The notes under the pieces were generated by a model that was not told the DNA's origin, searched no databases, and saw nothing but the letters and a program-made list of their open reading frames with translations. Shown here one piece after another: positions 38,491-52,549 of a stretch of 64,000 nt of DNA. The DNA comes from Eriocheir sinensis (Eukaryota > Arthropoda > Malacostraca > Decapoda > Varunidae). Positions within the stretch are counted from its first letter, which is position 1. Every line of letters starts with the position of its first letter. Position numbers and translations under genes: made by a program. The stretch lies in NCBI RefSeq assembly GCF_024679095.1, contig NC_066520.1, positions 17,204,331 to 17,268,330 of the forward strand. The letters are read 5' to 3'.

Positions 38491-39238
38491 ACGATTCTGA
38501 ATAAGCGAGATATGCATTAATACAGGAAGGGGATGCATCATAACCAGATAAGGGTTCCGTAATATTAAGAGCTGCTGATGTCAAGCGGCACAAAGACCCC
38601 ACTGGGTAGTCATTTGTTGGGGCTCGCTTAATATACCTCCATAGGGGGCTGAGGGGAGCGACGACCCTTTCCCTGGCAGGTTATTTACTACGGGTTGGTT
38701 AGTTAATATCTGCGCGGGGAGGAGAGGGGTGGAGCGGCCCTTGTTTGGACTTTTATTTGCCATTTGATTTTTAACGCGAGATGGAGTTCGAAATATTGGA
38801 CGCGTTTTCCGTCGCATTGGGAATCAAGGTGTTTGAAAGCGTGTGATCTGTCAAGCAAAGAATCAGATCGCTCTATATCGCATTGAAAGGAAAGTGAAGC
38901 GGTCATGGAATTCTTAGGCGTGGAAAATATCATCTTGGGAATTCACACTTTGAAGAATATTATATGACATTCCTGTGGGTAGAATATGCGCAAATGTGTA
39001 AACGCGTTTGTGTCTGCTCACTAGCACAAACAAAGATTACCTCACCAATATAAATCTGTATTGAAAGATAATACAAAAAGCTATAACCTTCAACAAATCA
39101 TTACCAAGAAATTATAAATCAAGTGGGAAGTCCAAAAATGTATGTATAGCAACTATGTATGTGGGGGGTAAGTGTGGATGTATCTGTATGTGTATTTTTG
39201 TGAGGTGGACATCGTAGCGACAACACCGTACTCGTCAA
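38491..39238. other. unique sequence, nothing supported
   Basis: No element or exon signal was noticed. Confidence 0.5.
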
Positions 39239-39500
39239 CGCCAACTCCGGCTATACGGGCATGTGGCACGCTACCCAGAAGCCTGACCTTCGGGTTGTTT
39301 CTATAAGAGACAATCCTAAGTGGAGGATGCCAAGGAGCGCCCATAGAGTTCGTGATTTGACCAAGACGACAGATCTTGCCAGGAGGTACTTCGGATGAGA
39401 AGGGGGCCTGCATGGCGATTTGCCAGGGGGGACCTCCCGGACTTGGCGTCGTAGGATGGGCGAGGCGACGCGCCCCCCGGCGTATTCCCCCAATGACTGA
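39239..39500 (+). pseudogene. broken 3' end of a LINE (reverse-transcriptase C-terminus)
   Basis: The plus strand reads RQLRLYGHVARYPEA, then after a frameshift near 39,284 reads LRVVSIRDNPKWRMPR, continues degraded through an in-frame TGA near 39,400, and finishes TWRRRMGEATRPPAYSPND followed by TGA at 39,498. The RLR(W/L)YGHV motif and the P.GRP-like and WRRR...TRPP blocks are the C-terminal landmark of LINE proteins; the exact closing TRPPAYSPND resembles elements I recall from decapod genomes. At least one frameshift and one stop make it a pseudogene. No target duplication was found. Confidence 0.85.
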
Positions 39501-39830
39501 CTGGTATCGAAGCAAGAGTACAAACTTCACTAAAACCCTATTCAAACATTACCACTGACCTCACCTAAATACTGTGACGCGAAACACAGTAGCAATTACA
39601 CCATACATTCCTCACTTTTCTATATACATACCTACATACCAGTGCCTTACGACCCCTCCCACCCCTAATTCACCCCACAAAAGACGGCACCACAAAACAA
39701 AAAGAGCGGGATAAAGGCGCAGCTCAGCCCTCGTGATAGAAGAGGCAGCGCCGTCGGACAGAGGCGGATCAGGATCTGCCAGAAATGTGAGCGATGCAAT
39801 TTTCACGCCGAACGTGGAGGAGAGACGGCA
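39501..39830. other. unique sequence, nothing supported
   Basis: Probably includes the short LINE 3' untranslated part just after 39,500. Nothing else was noticed. Confidence 0.4.
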
Positions 39831-41273
<1,443 letters not shown>

Positions 41274-41427
41274 ATGGAAATACCCACAGCCTCTATGGAA
41301 ACCTGGCCTAATATGGGTATGTAAGCCCAGAAATGTTTGAGAATATGGGGATGGAAATACCCACAGCCTCTATGGAAACCTGGCCTAATATGGGTATGTA
41401 AGCCCAGAAATGTTTGAGAATATGGAT
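41274..41427. repeat. perfect tandem duplication, unit 77 bp
   Basis: Copies are 41,274-41,350 and 41,351-41,427. Identity is complete over about 75 bp, which makes this the youngest complex duplication seen here. Because 77 is not a multiple of three, it shifts frame in any ORF that crosses it. Confidence 0.97.
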
Positions 41428-41716
41428 CCTGCCGTCGGCGAGTCACAAAAACAATCACCACGCTACCCAGACCAAGACCAAGATCCCTCAACGCGCGTAG
41501 GTATCGACGGGGATTAAGACCTCGCAATGGGATATCAAAATAAAAACACGAAGTCGCATCAAAGATACACGAACCACTCAGCGCCTTGCCTGCAGACAAA
41601 GTTAGAGGATAAAGAATCAAGCAAAAGAAGGGGATCAAACACTCCTGCTTCCACGGCATAATCGGATGCCAGTGCCACGTTTTAAGGTTTCTGCGCCTCG
41701 TTGACTGTTTGACTAA
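41428..41716. other. unique sequence, minus frame with hydrophobic start
   Basis: A minus frame from 41,659 begins MPWKQECLIPFFCLILYPLT, resembling a signal peptide, but it runs into the 77-bp duplication and has no support. Confidence 0.4.
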
Positions 41717-42025
41717 TGGAGTTGAGGACCCGAACGAAACCTACTTTGCCAATAAAGCGAGTGAAGGTTCAAAAGGGATTGTATAGGGCAGGTTCTTCAG
41801 AGTAAGGTTTTCTGAGCACCAGGTCTTGAGACTGGGTTTGCATTCGTTTACAAATAGATAGGAAATACACGGAGGAAGGCATACGGGAGTTGAAGATCCA
41901 AAACCTACATTGCCGATAGATAAAGTGAGTGGAGGAACGAAAGGAATTGTATAGGGCAGGTTATTCTGATTAGGTTCTTTACAGTATCAGGTTCGAGTTT
42001 ATTATCTTCGTCTCCATTGTGTTAG
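41717..42025. repeat. tandem duplication, unit about 170 bp
   Basis: Copies are about 41,717-41,887 and 41,888-42,025. They share GAGTTGA(G/A)GA, GAAACCTAC or AAAACCTAC and TTGTATAGGGCAGGTT. Confidence 0.8.
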
Positions 42026-42683
42026 GGATAGGTAAATAAAAACTAGACGACAATGTTAAAAATATATCAAAATAGTAGAATCAAGAGTCATACATTACGG
42101 CACTCACTATAAATAAAATTCGCCTGAGCCACTAATGGGAAAGGTTCGTCCAAGTGGCCCCTCGAGAGAGCCTACCGACTCTACAGACAGCACAAAAAAG
42201 ACTTCTAAGAACGCTTGTATAAGAGTCATGAAAATTTGGAAAAAGAGAAAAGGGTGTTGTTCAGGCAAGTTTCTCCAGCCTTTTCCAGTGTTTTCTTCTT
42301 CCTACGAGCTTGGCGCCTTCCATGAGGGCAGAAATAGGAAATCTCTGGCAGCAAATTGTATCAAGATTTTGTAATTTTCTCTCTTTCTCTCTTTTTTTTC
42401 GGAGCAGCTTTCCAAAAGGCGTTGGTTTAAAGGGGAAGGGTGAGAGGTGGCCAGGATGTGACTCCCTGCACTGAGGCAAAAAATATATCACGAGGGAGTT
42501 TTTTCACATTCACCACATTCCTCGTATTTTCTTATGCAGTCACGTAAAATAAATAATAAGAAGTCGAAAAGAATGTATGTGTGTGTGTGTATATGCGCGC
42601 GTGATCCACAGAGATGTAACTTTTAACATATTGAAATCTTATAAGACGAAAGAAAGAAAATATAGTTTAGACTTCAATATTTT

Positions 42684-42685
<2 letters not shown>
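42026..42685. other. unique sequence, nothing supported
   Basis: No supported exon or element. Confidence 0.5.
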
Positions 42686-42731
<46 letters not shown>

Positions 42732-42739
42732 TCCCCTTC

Positions 42740-42781
<42 letters not shown>
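42686..42781. repeat. compound (GT)n-(CT)n microsatellite
   Basis: About 22 GT units (42,686-42,728), a 14-bp spacer and about 20 CT units (42,743-42,781), followed by C/T-rich DNA to 42,865. Confidence 0.95.
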
Positions 42782-42786
<5 letters not shown>

Positions 42787-42865
42787 AACCCTCCTCTCTC
42801 TCTTCCTCTCTCCTTTTCACCCTCTCCTTTCTCTCTTTTTTCTCTCCCTCTCTCTCTCTCCCCCT

Positions 42866-44118
<1,253 letters not shown>

Positions 44119-44245
44119 GCGAACAAACCCCGCCGCCGGGCTGCCGCTCTGTCACGTCTTTATGAATGGCTTCAGCCTCGAGGCAGCCTCTACTGGAAAG
44201 GAATCTATTAAACGGTCCAGTTCAGACGCTGATATGAAGAGCTAG
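44119..44245 (+). CDS. weak candidate terminal exon
   Basis: Acceptor TTTGTCCTCGTCTCTTCTGCAG ends at 44,118. An open frame follows to TAG at 44,243: RTNPAAGLPLCHVFMNGFSL, then EAASTGKESIKRSSSDADMK. The Ser/Lys/Asp-rich end resembles a flexible C-terminus. No poly-A signal or upstream exon was found and no family is recognised. Confidence 0.25.
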
Positions 44246-44363
44246 CCAAAAAGTTTAATATATTTCCCCTTTTGCAGGACAGCCAAAAAGATGGAGTTGA
44301 ATGTCAGAAAACATGCACTTGCATAGACACCATGTATGTACACACCATACACACCCAAGATAT

Positions 44364-44385
44364 GACTTTCTCCGCGAGTTAAAAA
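44364..44385. repeat. 22-bp exact dispersed repeat, copy 1
   Basis: The 22-mer begins GACTTTCTCC and ends GAGTTAAAAA. It recurs exactly at 47,108-47,129. Flanks differ. Confidence 0.8.
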
Positions 44386-44436
44386 CGCACGCACGCACGC
44401 CCGCCCGCTTGCACGCACGCACGCACACACGCTCGC
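44386..44436. repeat. (GCAC)n/(GCCC) tetranucleotide tract
   Basis: CGCACGCACG-type units directly follow the 22-bp repeat. Confidence 0.85.
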
Positions 44437-44499
44437 ACTTTCGCTCTGTTTTCAGCATCATATTTTACAGTTTTTCCCCTCCCACCGGCTTCCTGCTGC

Positions 44500-44760
44500 T
44501 GCTGACCCGGCGCCGCGGGGGATGTGTGGTGTGAGTGGGGGCGGCCTTGGCCTTCCCCTCTCCGCCCCTCGCCTCGCCTCGCCCCAGCACCTGACGGGCG
44601 CCGGTCAGCAGCACACCCGCCCTGCTCGCCACACCTTTAGGTCAAATGGAGGGAGCTCATGGACTGATGGTCACCTCCGGGCGCCGTGCGGGACGCCGCC
44701 CACACCCCGCTGGGAACAATGTCCCTCTTCCAAGGCGTGCCGTGTTGTACCTAAGATGTG
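44500..44760. other. GC- and CpG-rich patch
   Basis: About 260 bp much richer in CpG than its surroundings (CGGCGCCGCGGG at 44,509; CTCGCCTCGCCTCGCC at 44,568-44,583). An 80-codon plus frame begins at 44,522. It may be a promoter or first-exon region. Confidence 0.35.
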
Positions 44761-45395
44761 ACCTTATTCTTTTCAACAAAAATGAACACCTTTAAAAACA
44801 TATATTCCATTTTCAGTTTCTTCCCTTATTCCCTGGCGTGGTGTAATGTAGCGGTTCTCTGTTCTGGAAAAGCTACAAAATTGTAGCATTTTGTACTTTC
44901 CTTGAAGGCTTCCGACTACTGGTGTATGAAAAGGATTATTTTACGATTTGTGTTGCTCTTGTTTGATGGGTTATGTGTCTTGGTTGTATGAATCCATCTA
45001 CCGCGATGAAAGATCGTAGTGATTATTAATCATATGCTCAGTTTCTGAAGTGGATTAGTACCGGCTCAAACTCAATTTTATTAGATACAACAACACATAA
45101 CCGAGATAATATACAAGCATCACTGACTTACTAACATTACTAACGCCTTTCTTTGAGCTAAGTCACTTCCGTCAAGCTTCAATTTCCACCTTAAATCTGT
45201 CTTTGTCTAGCACACAGAAAATGGAAAACAGTCAACACGCGCCTCCGTTCCTCTCAAACTTACTCCATAGCCAAAACGTAACAAAAAAACAACAACTACA
45301 AAACAATAACCACATCTCTCTTCCGCTCCTCACCCGAGCCACTCTCCCTTGACAGCGCCGCGGCCCTCGTTCTATTCCTTTAACTATTCTTTCAG
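44761..45395. other. unique sequence upstream of a candidate exon
   Basis: AT-rich, nothing supported. Confidence 0.45.
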
Positions 45396-45445
45396 GCTCA
45401 AAAAATCATTTCCGTTTCGGCTCGGGTCACTGTGAGGATTGTACG
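45396..45445 (+). CDS. candidate internal exon, 50 bp
   Basis: An excellent acceptor (CTTTAACTATTCTTTCAG ending at 45,395, with branch-like TTAAC) and a strong donor (TACG then GTGAGC at 45,446) bound 50 bp. Two frames are open. The frame starting after two bases reads SKNHFRFGSGHCEDCT; the other reads AQKIISVSARVTVRIV. The HCEDC text would suit a cysteine-rich extracellular module, but 16 residues cannot identify one. Confidence 0.35.
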
Positions 45446-45949
<504 letters not shown>

Positions 45950-46183
45950 ACGTCACTCACCGCTCAACGCTCATGGAAAAGTCTGCAAAAATAAAAATGG
46001 AAAATTCCTTTGACTAGGCACGTTATCCGCCTCTCTTTTATTATCTGCAACTTATTTTTTCTTTTTTCGCTGGCCTGGTTTTGTTTTGTTTTCTCCATTT
46101 TTTTCATTTTAAGTGTGACTGTAGCGGCAAAAAGTCCCTCCCAGGCGGCCCTTGTGTTTGTTTATAATGCCTTCCTCTTTGAC

Positions 46184-46186
<3 letters not shown>

Positions 46187-46229
<43 letters not shown>
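46187..46229. repeat. (CA)n microsatellite
   Basis: About 21 CA units. A (TCC)n tract follows at 46,357-46,390. Confidence 0.95.
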
Positions 46230-46234
<5 letters not shown>

Positions 46235-46390
46235 ACTACATAATAACAGTCTCCAAACATTCCCTAACCCAAACTTAAGCACAGACAACACCATTTTTTT
46301 CTTCCTTCCTTTCTTTTTATTTTTGTTTTTTTCTCTCCTCCTCATCCTCCCTTCTTTTCCTCCTCCTCCTCCTCCTCCTCCTCCTCCTCC

Positions 46391-46683
46391 ACCTTCTCTT
46401 TTTCCCTCTCGTTAGTGAAAAAAAAGAGGACAGTGATATATGAGGAACTGAAAGACTGACGACTGAAAAAGAAAGTGAAATATGAAAGAAAGAAATGGGA
46501 AAGAAAAAAGAAAGGAATAAAAGTTCGAGATATTAAAAAAAAGACAAGGACACAGAGGACCAGACAGATGGAAAGAGGCAGCAGGAGTCCATTTTTTCTT
46601 TATTCACGGGAATCTAAAAACTACTTTCTATTCTAAAATTGTTATCAGGGGAAAAAACAGACCAGAGGAACGAAAAACTCATC

Positions 46684-46725
<42 letters not shown>

Positions 46726-47107
46726 ATCATCAACTCTTATATGTCAGAAATTAGTGTAACTTTAACGTAAATAGGTCAGCTGAGCCTTGAACGTCACCTT
46801 CAGGTTTCTGTCTCGCATCAGAACACAAACTTATATAATTAAGAAAACATCATGTCAACGAAAAAGAGCATTAGGATGAACCAGTAAAATGCAATCAACC
46901 CCCTGCCATGCCTGCAAATACGTCACGCACACACGCACACGAACACACGCCCACACCCACCCACCCATCCACACACACCCACACCCACCCACACACATAC
47001 ACACACAGAGGCTTAGTTTTCTTTTTCGTTTTTCCTCCTTTACCAGATATCTCCTTCCCCACCCAACCCTCCCTCTCTCCCTCCCTCCCATTGTGCATGC
47101 AGGCATC
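46391..47107. other. mixed sequence with short arrays
   Basis: A (GA)17 lies at 46,687-46,721 and CACACGC/CCCACCCA units at 46,925-47,005. No supported gene. Confidence 0.5.
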
Positions 47108-47129
47108 GACTTTCTCCGCGAGTTAAAAA
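47108..47129. repeat. 22-bp exact dispersed repeat, copy 2
   Basis: Identical to 44,364-44,385. Confidence 0.8.
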
Positions 47130-47328
47130 GCTTCAGGAAAACAAGTCCGGGAGCATTTTTACCTCACCGTTGGCCAAACAATGAGGGACAGACGATACCC
47201 GAGCCGGAGATTCGATGCCCATGTTCGTGTTTGCATTTTTTTTTCTTTTTTTTTTTCTCCTTTAGAGCCACCCAAGAACGTAAAAAAGAATAAATAATTG
47301 TGCTTCGATAGAAATATTTCTCGTTAAT

Positions 47329-47388
47329 CAGTAGTAGTAGTAGTAGTAGTCGTAGTAGTCGTAGTAGTAGTAGTAGTAGTAGTAGTAA
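47329..47388. repeat. (AGT)n trinucleotide array
   Basis: Twenty AGT units with two CGT variants. Confidence 0.93.
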
Positions 47389-47593
47389 TGTGGATGAGGA
47401 TGATGATGGTGACGGAGGTGTTAATAATGAAAATAATGAGAAGAAGAAGAAGAAGAAGGTAAATAATAAAAAGAAGAATAAGGAGAAGAATTAGGAAAAG
47501 AAAAAGGAAAATAAGGAGAGCGAAAAAAAGAAATACAGAGAGGAGGAAGAGAAAGATAACGAAAAAGAAACGAAAAGAGAAAGTAGAGAAAGA

Positions 47594-47715
47594 AGATGAG
47601 GAAGAGAAAGAAGACGAAGAAGAAAATGAAAACAACGATGATGGAAAAGAAAAAAATTATATCCATTACTATTATCATTATTACTGCTACTACTATTATT
47701 ACCGTTACTATCAAC
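47594..47715. repeat. dispersed duplicate block, copy 1
   Basis: GATGATGGAAAAGAAAAAAA, then TATATC, TCATTATTACT.CTACTA and ATTATTA recur at 48,536-48,660 in the same order. Confidence 0.75.
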
Positions 47716-48120
47716 ACATTATTCAAGCGATCGTTAGCAGTGTCTTCCCGTGATAAACTTGCAAATCTTCACAATACCGTCTTCCATAAAACAACATCGC
47801 CACCTGTCCTCATCCGTAAAATTAAGCCTTGATAATAGTCACGGTTCAGGGCATTCCATCAACACAAACCACCTTGCCAACGTTACCAACTCGGATACGG
47901 TCACGCACACTGTTACCACCACCACCACCGCCACCACTACCTCCATGCATGCACCGCCATCACCACCGCCGCCATCGACTTTCCAGAGCAGCGATTCCTC
48001 AACATTCTTCTCCATCCATCACTATCACGAGTCTTGGTACAGAAAAAGCACAAACGGCACCTCCACACACTTCACCCTCACTTCTTTTCACCTCAACTCA
48101 GCATACACGCATCTCACCTT
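47716..48120. other. mixed sequence with CCA/CCG triplets
   Basis: ACCACCACCACCGCC-type triplets lie at 47,916-47,975. The plus frames over them are T/H/P-rich and unsupported. Confidence 0.5.
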
Positions 48121-48300
48121 TCCTAACCTCACCTCACCTCCTCCTACCTTACATTTCCTAACCTCACCTTACCTCAACCTCCTCTTATCTTACCTCTCCT
48201 AACCTCACCTCAACTGAACCTCCCTTTTCCTAATCTCACCTCAACTTACTCTTACCTCACCTTCCTAACCTCGCCTCAACCTCCTGTAACTCTCCTCTCT
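48121..48300. repeat. degenerate minisatellite, unit about 35 bp
   Basis: TCCTAACCTCACC (or a one-base variant) recurs at 48,121, 48,156, 48,197, 48,228 and 48,263, joined by TTACCTCAACC-type spacers. Confidence 0.75.
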
Positions 48301-48535
48301 TCTTACCTCACCTCACCTACCCTCACTTCACCTGCCCTACTTCAGCTCACGTCAGCATGCTATAACCACATAAATCTTCTCTTCAAATGGCCTTGCCCCT
48401 CACAACCTCATCTTTCCTCCATTATTTTTTATACTAAGTTTCTACCTGCCCTGAGTCTGAAGATGCCCTTAACCTAATTATATATGCATCCTCAGTAATT
48501 AAACTTTTTATCTAAGGACGTGATGAATAATGAAT

Positions 48536-48660
48536 AATGGAAAGAATAAGGGAGAGGAAGAAGAGAAAGAAGAGGAAGAATATGATAACGACGATGATGG
48601 AAAAGAAAAAAAATATATCTATCACTACCATCATTATTACTCCTACTATTATTATTATTA
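48536..48660. repeat. dispersed duplicate block, copy 2
   Basis: Partner of 47,594-47,715, about 0.94 kb away. The ATT run at 48,648-48,660 is longer than in copy 1. Confidence 0.75.
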
Positions 48661-49672
48661 TAGTTATTGATTTATTTATCATTCCTTGCTTTGTTTTATT
48701 CTACTTGTATTTATTAAGCATTACTACGGCACTGTATGACCCACAATTAGACGTTAAAAATCTGCTCTGGGTTCTAATGTAATCAATGAATCAGTAAAAG
48801 ACAGAGAGCAAATTTTCAATACGGGTAAAGTTAATGAACGCGTAGTCGCCTCCCTTCGCCCTCCTCAATACCATGCTCGGATATCCTACACGCCTTCACT
48901 CCGACCGGGCTGATGCGCCACGCTGCAACTATACAACGCGGGAAAGGCGATACCAGTCTGCTCTGAATACACGTTGGAACACTGCGTTACCAAGAACCAT
49001 TACCGCCTCTCGACTAATATCTCTACAATTACCATCACCACCACCTCCACCACCACTACGATTACAATTACAACAAGGCAACCACAAAAAAAATTAACAC
49101 AGCCACTGCCTATCTTGGTGAAGGGTACAAGGTAACCCGATAATGCATTGCTGGCGAAATTTACCCATGAAAGCCACACCTAGTCCAGTGTTTTGCCTCT
49201 CCTAATGACTGATGGTGGAGGTGGAGGTGTTGGAGGTAGTGTTGGTGGTGCAGGTGGGTGTGGTGGTGATGATGGTGGTAGTGACGCTTTGAGAATACCA
49301 CCTAGACCAGCATCAGCGGATTGTTTTACCGTTCATTCTATTCAGTGCCTAAAATTTGTGGTATATTAAGTTATCTTTGCTAGTAGGTGTGTTTATGAGA
49401 CAGAAGAAGCACTATATAAATCCAAGTACATGGTGTCATTCGTCATTCAAGTTAAGTGTGAGAATGACAACGGACGAGAAGTTATGGTGTACATATTTGG
49501 TCTGTTAAGCATTTATTATTATTGATGACTCAAGGAAAGTATTCTACGCAGCGAGTACTTTAAATTCCACAAAGAAAACATTATCTGAGTGTGAGATGAA
49601 GTGATAAGACGAAGGTTTGTGATATTCTGTACCACATATTATAACCTTTTGTTCCAGGTTTTTTTCCTTCAT

Positions 49673-49673
<1 letters not shown>
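48661..49673. other. unique sequence with GGT-rich patch, nothing supported
   Basis: GGTGGAGGTG-type units lie at 49,211-49,285. A 74-codon plus frame at 48,873-49,097 lacks support. Confidence 0.5.

Positions 49674-49711
<38 letters not shown>
49674..49711. repeat. (CA)n microsatellite
   Basis: Nineteen CA units. Confidence 0.95.
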
Positions 49712-49714
<3 letters not shown>

Positions 49715-50323
49715 ATGGTCCCTTGTCACTTAAAAATCTGTTCCTCTTGTGACATTGAGAGATGAATTGAAGTTGGTTGGTCAGCATCCCTTCCCCCACG
49801 TTATTACGACTGGAGGAAACAATCTATCACAACCTCTCATTTATTGCATGCCTTAACTAGCTAAAAGAAGTGAGGCTGTAGTGCCTTTCAGTTACGTTAT
49901 GGTAGGTCTCCCGTTGCTTCACCTGTTACCCATGAAAGGTGAAATAGAACTCAGCGACGAAAACGACAGAAAACGGACTCCTATGCTAGACTCAAAGGGT
50001 AACTGTAGTATAATTTACGTCACTACTTCCTACGGTTTTCCAAGAGGATTGAAGGTTATTAGAGGAAACAAATGACGACAGGATAGTCTATCGTAAGGTA
50101 GGAACCGAGATATGGGCATGTTAATAGACCCAATCCCCAATCCCCAATCTCCCAAGAAAATCCCTCGAGTAGCCTATCTGACGTTTATACATGTTGAACA
50201 ATACTACTGGGACGAAAATGAGCACTGCAGCCACCCACAGTTATATCGTATGCACCTAACTTTACTTTACCTACAAAACATAAAAAAACGTACATTTAAA
50301 AACACATGAGCAGCACTTCTTAC
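49712..50323. other. unique sequence; presumed intron or flank
   Basis: A 64-codon plus frame (49,881-50,075; ...GEIELSDENDRKRTPMLDSK...) is protein-like but has no splice or start context. Nothing else was noticed. Confidence 0.4.
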
Positions 50324-50468
50324 CTTGCTTAGAGTGGACTGCAGAAGGAGACAAATCACACTGGTAGGCCACACAAGGCAGGTCTGGGTGTACTTGTGCC
50401 GCCTTGAGCAAACAGAGGTTAGTCTTCAACCGTGTGTTCCCTGAGGCCTTGGCTGCATTCAACTCCTG
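50324..50468 (-). CDS. candidate internal exon of the minus-strand gene (exon C)
   Basis: On minus, AATGTTATGTTGCAG precedes 145 bp ending CTAAGCAAG and a strong donor GTAAGA. The acceptor is a CAGCAG (NAGNAG) pair, so a three-base length choice is possible. Only one frame is open: QELNAAKASGNTRLKTNLCL, LKAAQVHPDLPCVAYQCDLS, PSAVHSKQ. The first half looks helical and the second has paired cysteines. It begins in phase 0, which fits exon D at 52,687 (ends phase 0), and leaves one base. The protein family is not recognised. This is one of the better-supported coding pieces here. Confidence 0.5.
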
Positions 50469-50603
50469 CTGCAACATAACATTCACGTACGTTAGAGAGC
50501 TGTGACTGAAGGAACACTAATCATTTCATAGTATAAAGTCGGTATGAGTCATGCCGTAATATCAGGTATCAGTGATTGTACTTCTTGCATTTATTTGAGG
50601 AAA

Positions 50604-50762
50604 ATGTCGTATCTATTAATGTTTGTATGGTTACTACTAACCTTCGCCGACTGGTCAGTGTGTACAGAACCTCGACCCTGTCCAAGGGTGCACAACAAGA
50701 CGAAAAAACACGCATCTGTGGCTCTGTGGGGTGTGCACAGTTTGAGCTGCGGACGGTGGTGA
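50604..50762 (+). CDS. possible small secreted peptide ORF
   Basis: An ATG at 50,604 opens 52 codons reading MSYLLMFVWLLLTFADWSVC, then TEPRPCPRVHNKTKKHASVA, then LWGVHSLSCGRW. The first 20 residues look like a signal peptide; the mature part would be basic with two cysteines. No promoter, splice or homolog evidence is visible, and chance hydrophobic starts occur. Low confidence. Confidence 0.15.
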   Translation: MSYLLMFVWLLLTFADWSVCTEPRPCPRVHNKTKKHASVALWGVHSLSCGRW

Positions 50763-51923
50763 AAAAGTCGGAATAACGGATAAAATTGTCGAAATTAACA
50801 ATGTCTTTTCCCCTTTCAGACCAGTAACTGACAGACACACACAAGAAACGATATTCAATTACGCCTCAGGTTAAAAGCATCAATTACCAATGCTTGTTTT
50901 TGTGAAAAAGATAAATCGACGTTTATAAATCTGATACAATTACCGTATTTTTATTTATCATCGCACATTAATTAAGGGCTTTCACACTGGTGCTGCCCTC
51001 ACCGTCGTCGTGTCAGGCGGGTGTAGGCCTATAATGTAGCCTGGCATTCAAATCACAGCTGATCACCACTGAGACGAGGTTGGGTGGGCGGCAGGTGTCT
51101 TAATTTTAACCTTACAAGTACCCAATGAGTCCTTATATCTGGAAGACATCTTCCCAAGTTTGCGTGTAAATAGTTTTGTTTCCCATAAATCATTCAAAGA
51201 GAACGAATGCTTTGAAGAAGACGAATTTTAATATGGGTAACTAATGTAGATATTATAGCGGTAAATAACACGTAGTTTTGAATACTTTTCAATGCTACAA
51301 TGTTAAGTGAAAATGAATTTTTACTTAATGTGTTGAGAGTTGTTAGTGCCCTCTTCCATTTTCCTCTCATGGTTCTTCCGCCTCCTATTCTTCCCTGTTC
51401 CTGAGTCTCATGTAAACAAAATGACTGGCATCTGAATTTCCTGACTTTCCCCTATGGCCTACATTATCATTCTATTGGCTGTGGTAGACAAAACGTGAGG
51501 TGAGCAACTGCCTCCCGTATTCTATTCATCCCTGTTCTTTATTGAAGCACTGTCGTACGAGAAAGGGGGGGGGGAGGTGAGTGAGGTGCCGCCCATGAAT
51601 TAAGACGGGTACAATCCTATATTCATCTGTCTTTTAGTGAACACTGTAAATGTGGGAGATGCGGGGTGAGCGTGATGGGGGGGTGAGCCCGTGTAGCAGG
51701 TGAACACTTGTGAATTCACTCCTGGTAGACCTTGTGTCTTAACGGAATAGGTTTAATTTTCTTGCTCATTATTTGATCATTTATTAAACTTTTAAGCCTT
51801 TATAGAAAGTTTATTTGATCTTAATCACACTCGAAAGGATTAAAAAAAAGTTAGCACAGAAAAAATATCCTTTCGAAAAATAATAGAAACTAATCGCATG
51901 TCTTAAAAAAAAAAATCAAAATA
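50763..51923. other. unique sequence; presumed intron of the minus-strand gene
   Basis: A plus-strand acceptor-like TGTCTTTTCCCCTTTCAG ends at 50,820 but its only nearby donor is weak. G-runs lie at 51,566-51,575. No element was seen before the inverted repeat. Confidence 0.45.
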
Positions 51924-51931
51924 TATAATGC

Positions 51932-52140
51932 GGTAAAGATTCGTATTTGGTCCGTGCCAGTATCTCATAATCTACTTTATGAAACATCAGTATCTCTTCA
52001 TATGTCTTTTCTACAAACCTTCAACAGTCATGGAAACGCTTTGAAAATCCAATTCAAGGACTTTTTTTTTACACATGAAAATAGAGGATAATGTTTACGA
52101 AAGCGCGTCGCCTCCTCTGCTGGCCGCGGCGACGCTGCAG
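51932..52140 (+). repeat. left terminal inverted repeat of the foldback element
   Basis: Pairs with 52,341-52,549. The arm ends inward at CGGCGACGCTGCAG, the inverse of CTGCAGCGTCGCCG at 52,341. Confidence 0.9.
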
Positions 52141-52340
52141 CCGCCGCAAACGCAAAATAGCTCGCAGAGGGCTTAGGGTCGGGGAGCATATTTAAACTAC
52201 TCCAACCGAACTTTAAGACCTACTAACGGGGGGGCTGCGCCCCCCTCGAACCCCCTTCTAACCCCCCTTCTAACCTTCTGGACCCCCCCCTCATGTATAT
52301 GTGACTTATTTCAGCGAGGAGGTATTTCTCGCAACACCCG

Positions 52341-52549
52341 CTGCAGCGTCGCCGCGGCCAGCAGAGGAGGCGACGCGCTTTCGTAAACATAATCCCATAT
52401 TTTCAAGAGTAAAAAAAAAGTCATTGAATTGGATTTTCAAAGCGTTTCCATGACTGTTGAAGGTTTGTAGAAAAGATATATGAAGAGATACTGATGTTTC
52501 ATAAGGTAGGTAATGAGATACTGGCACGGACCTGAAACGAATCTTAACC
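52341..52549 (-). repeat. right terminal inverted repeat of the foldback element
   Basis: Inverse of the left arm. Differences are mostly single bases, for example in the A/T runs around 52,411 and 52,510. Confidence 0.9.
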
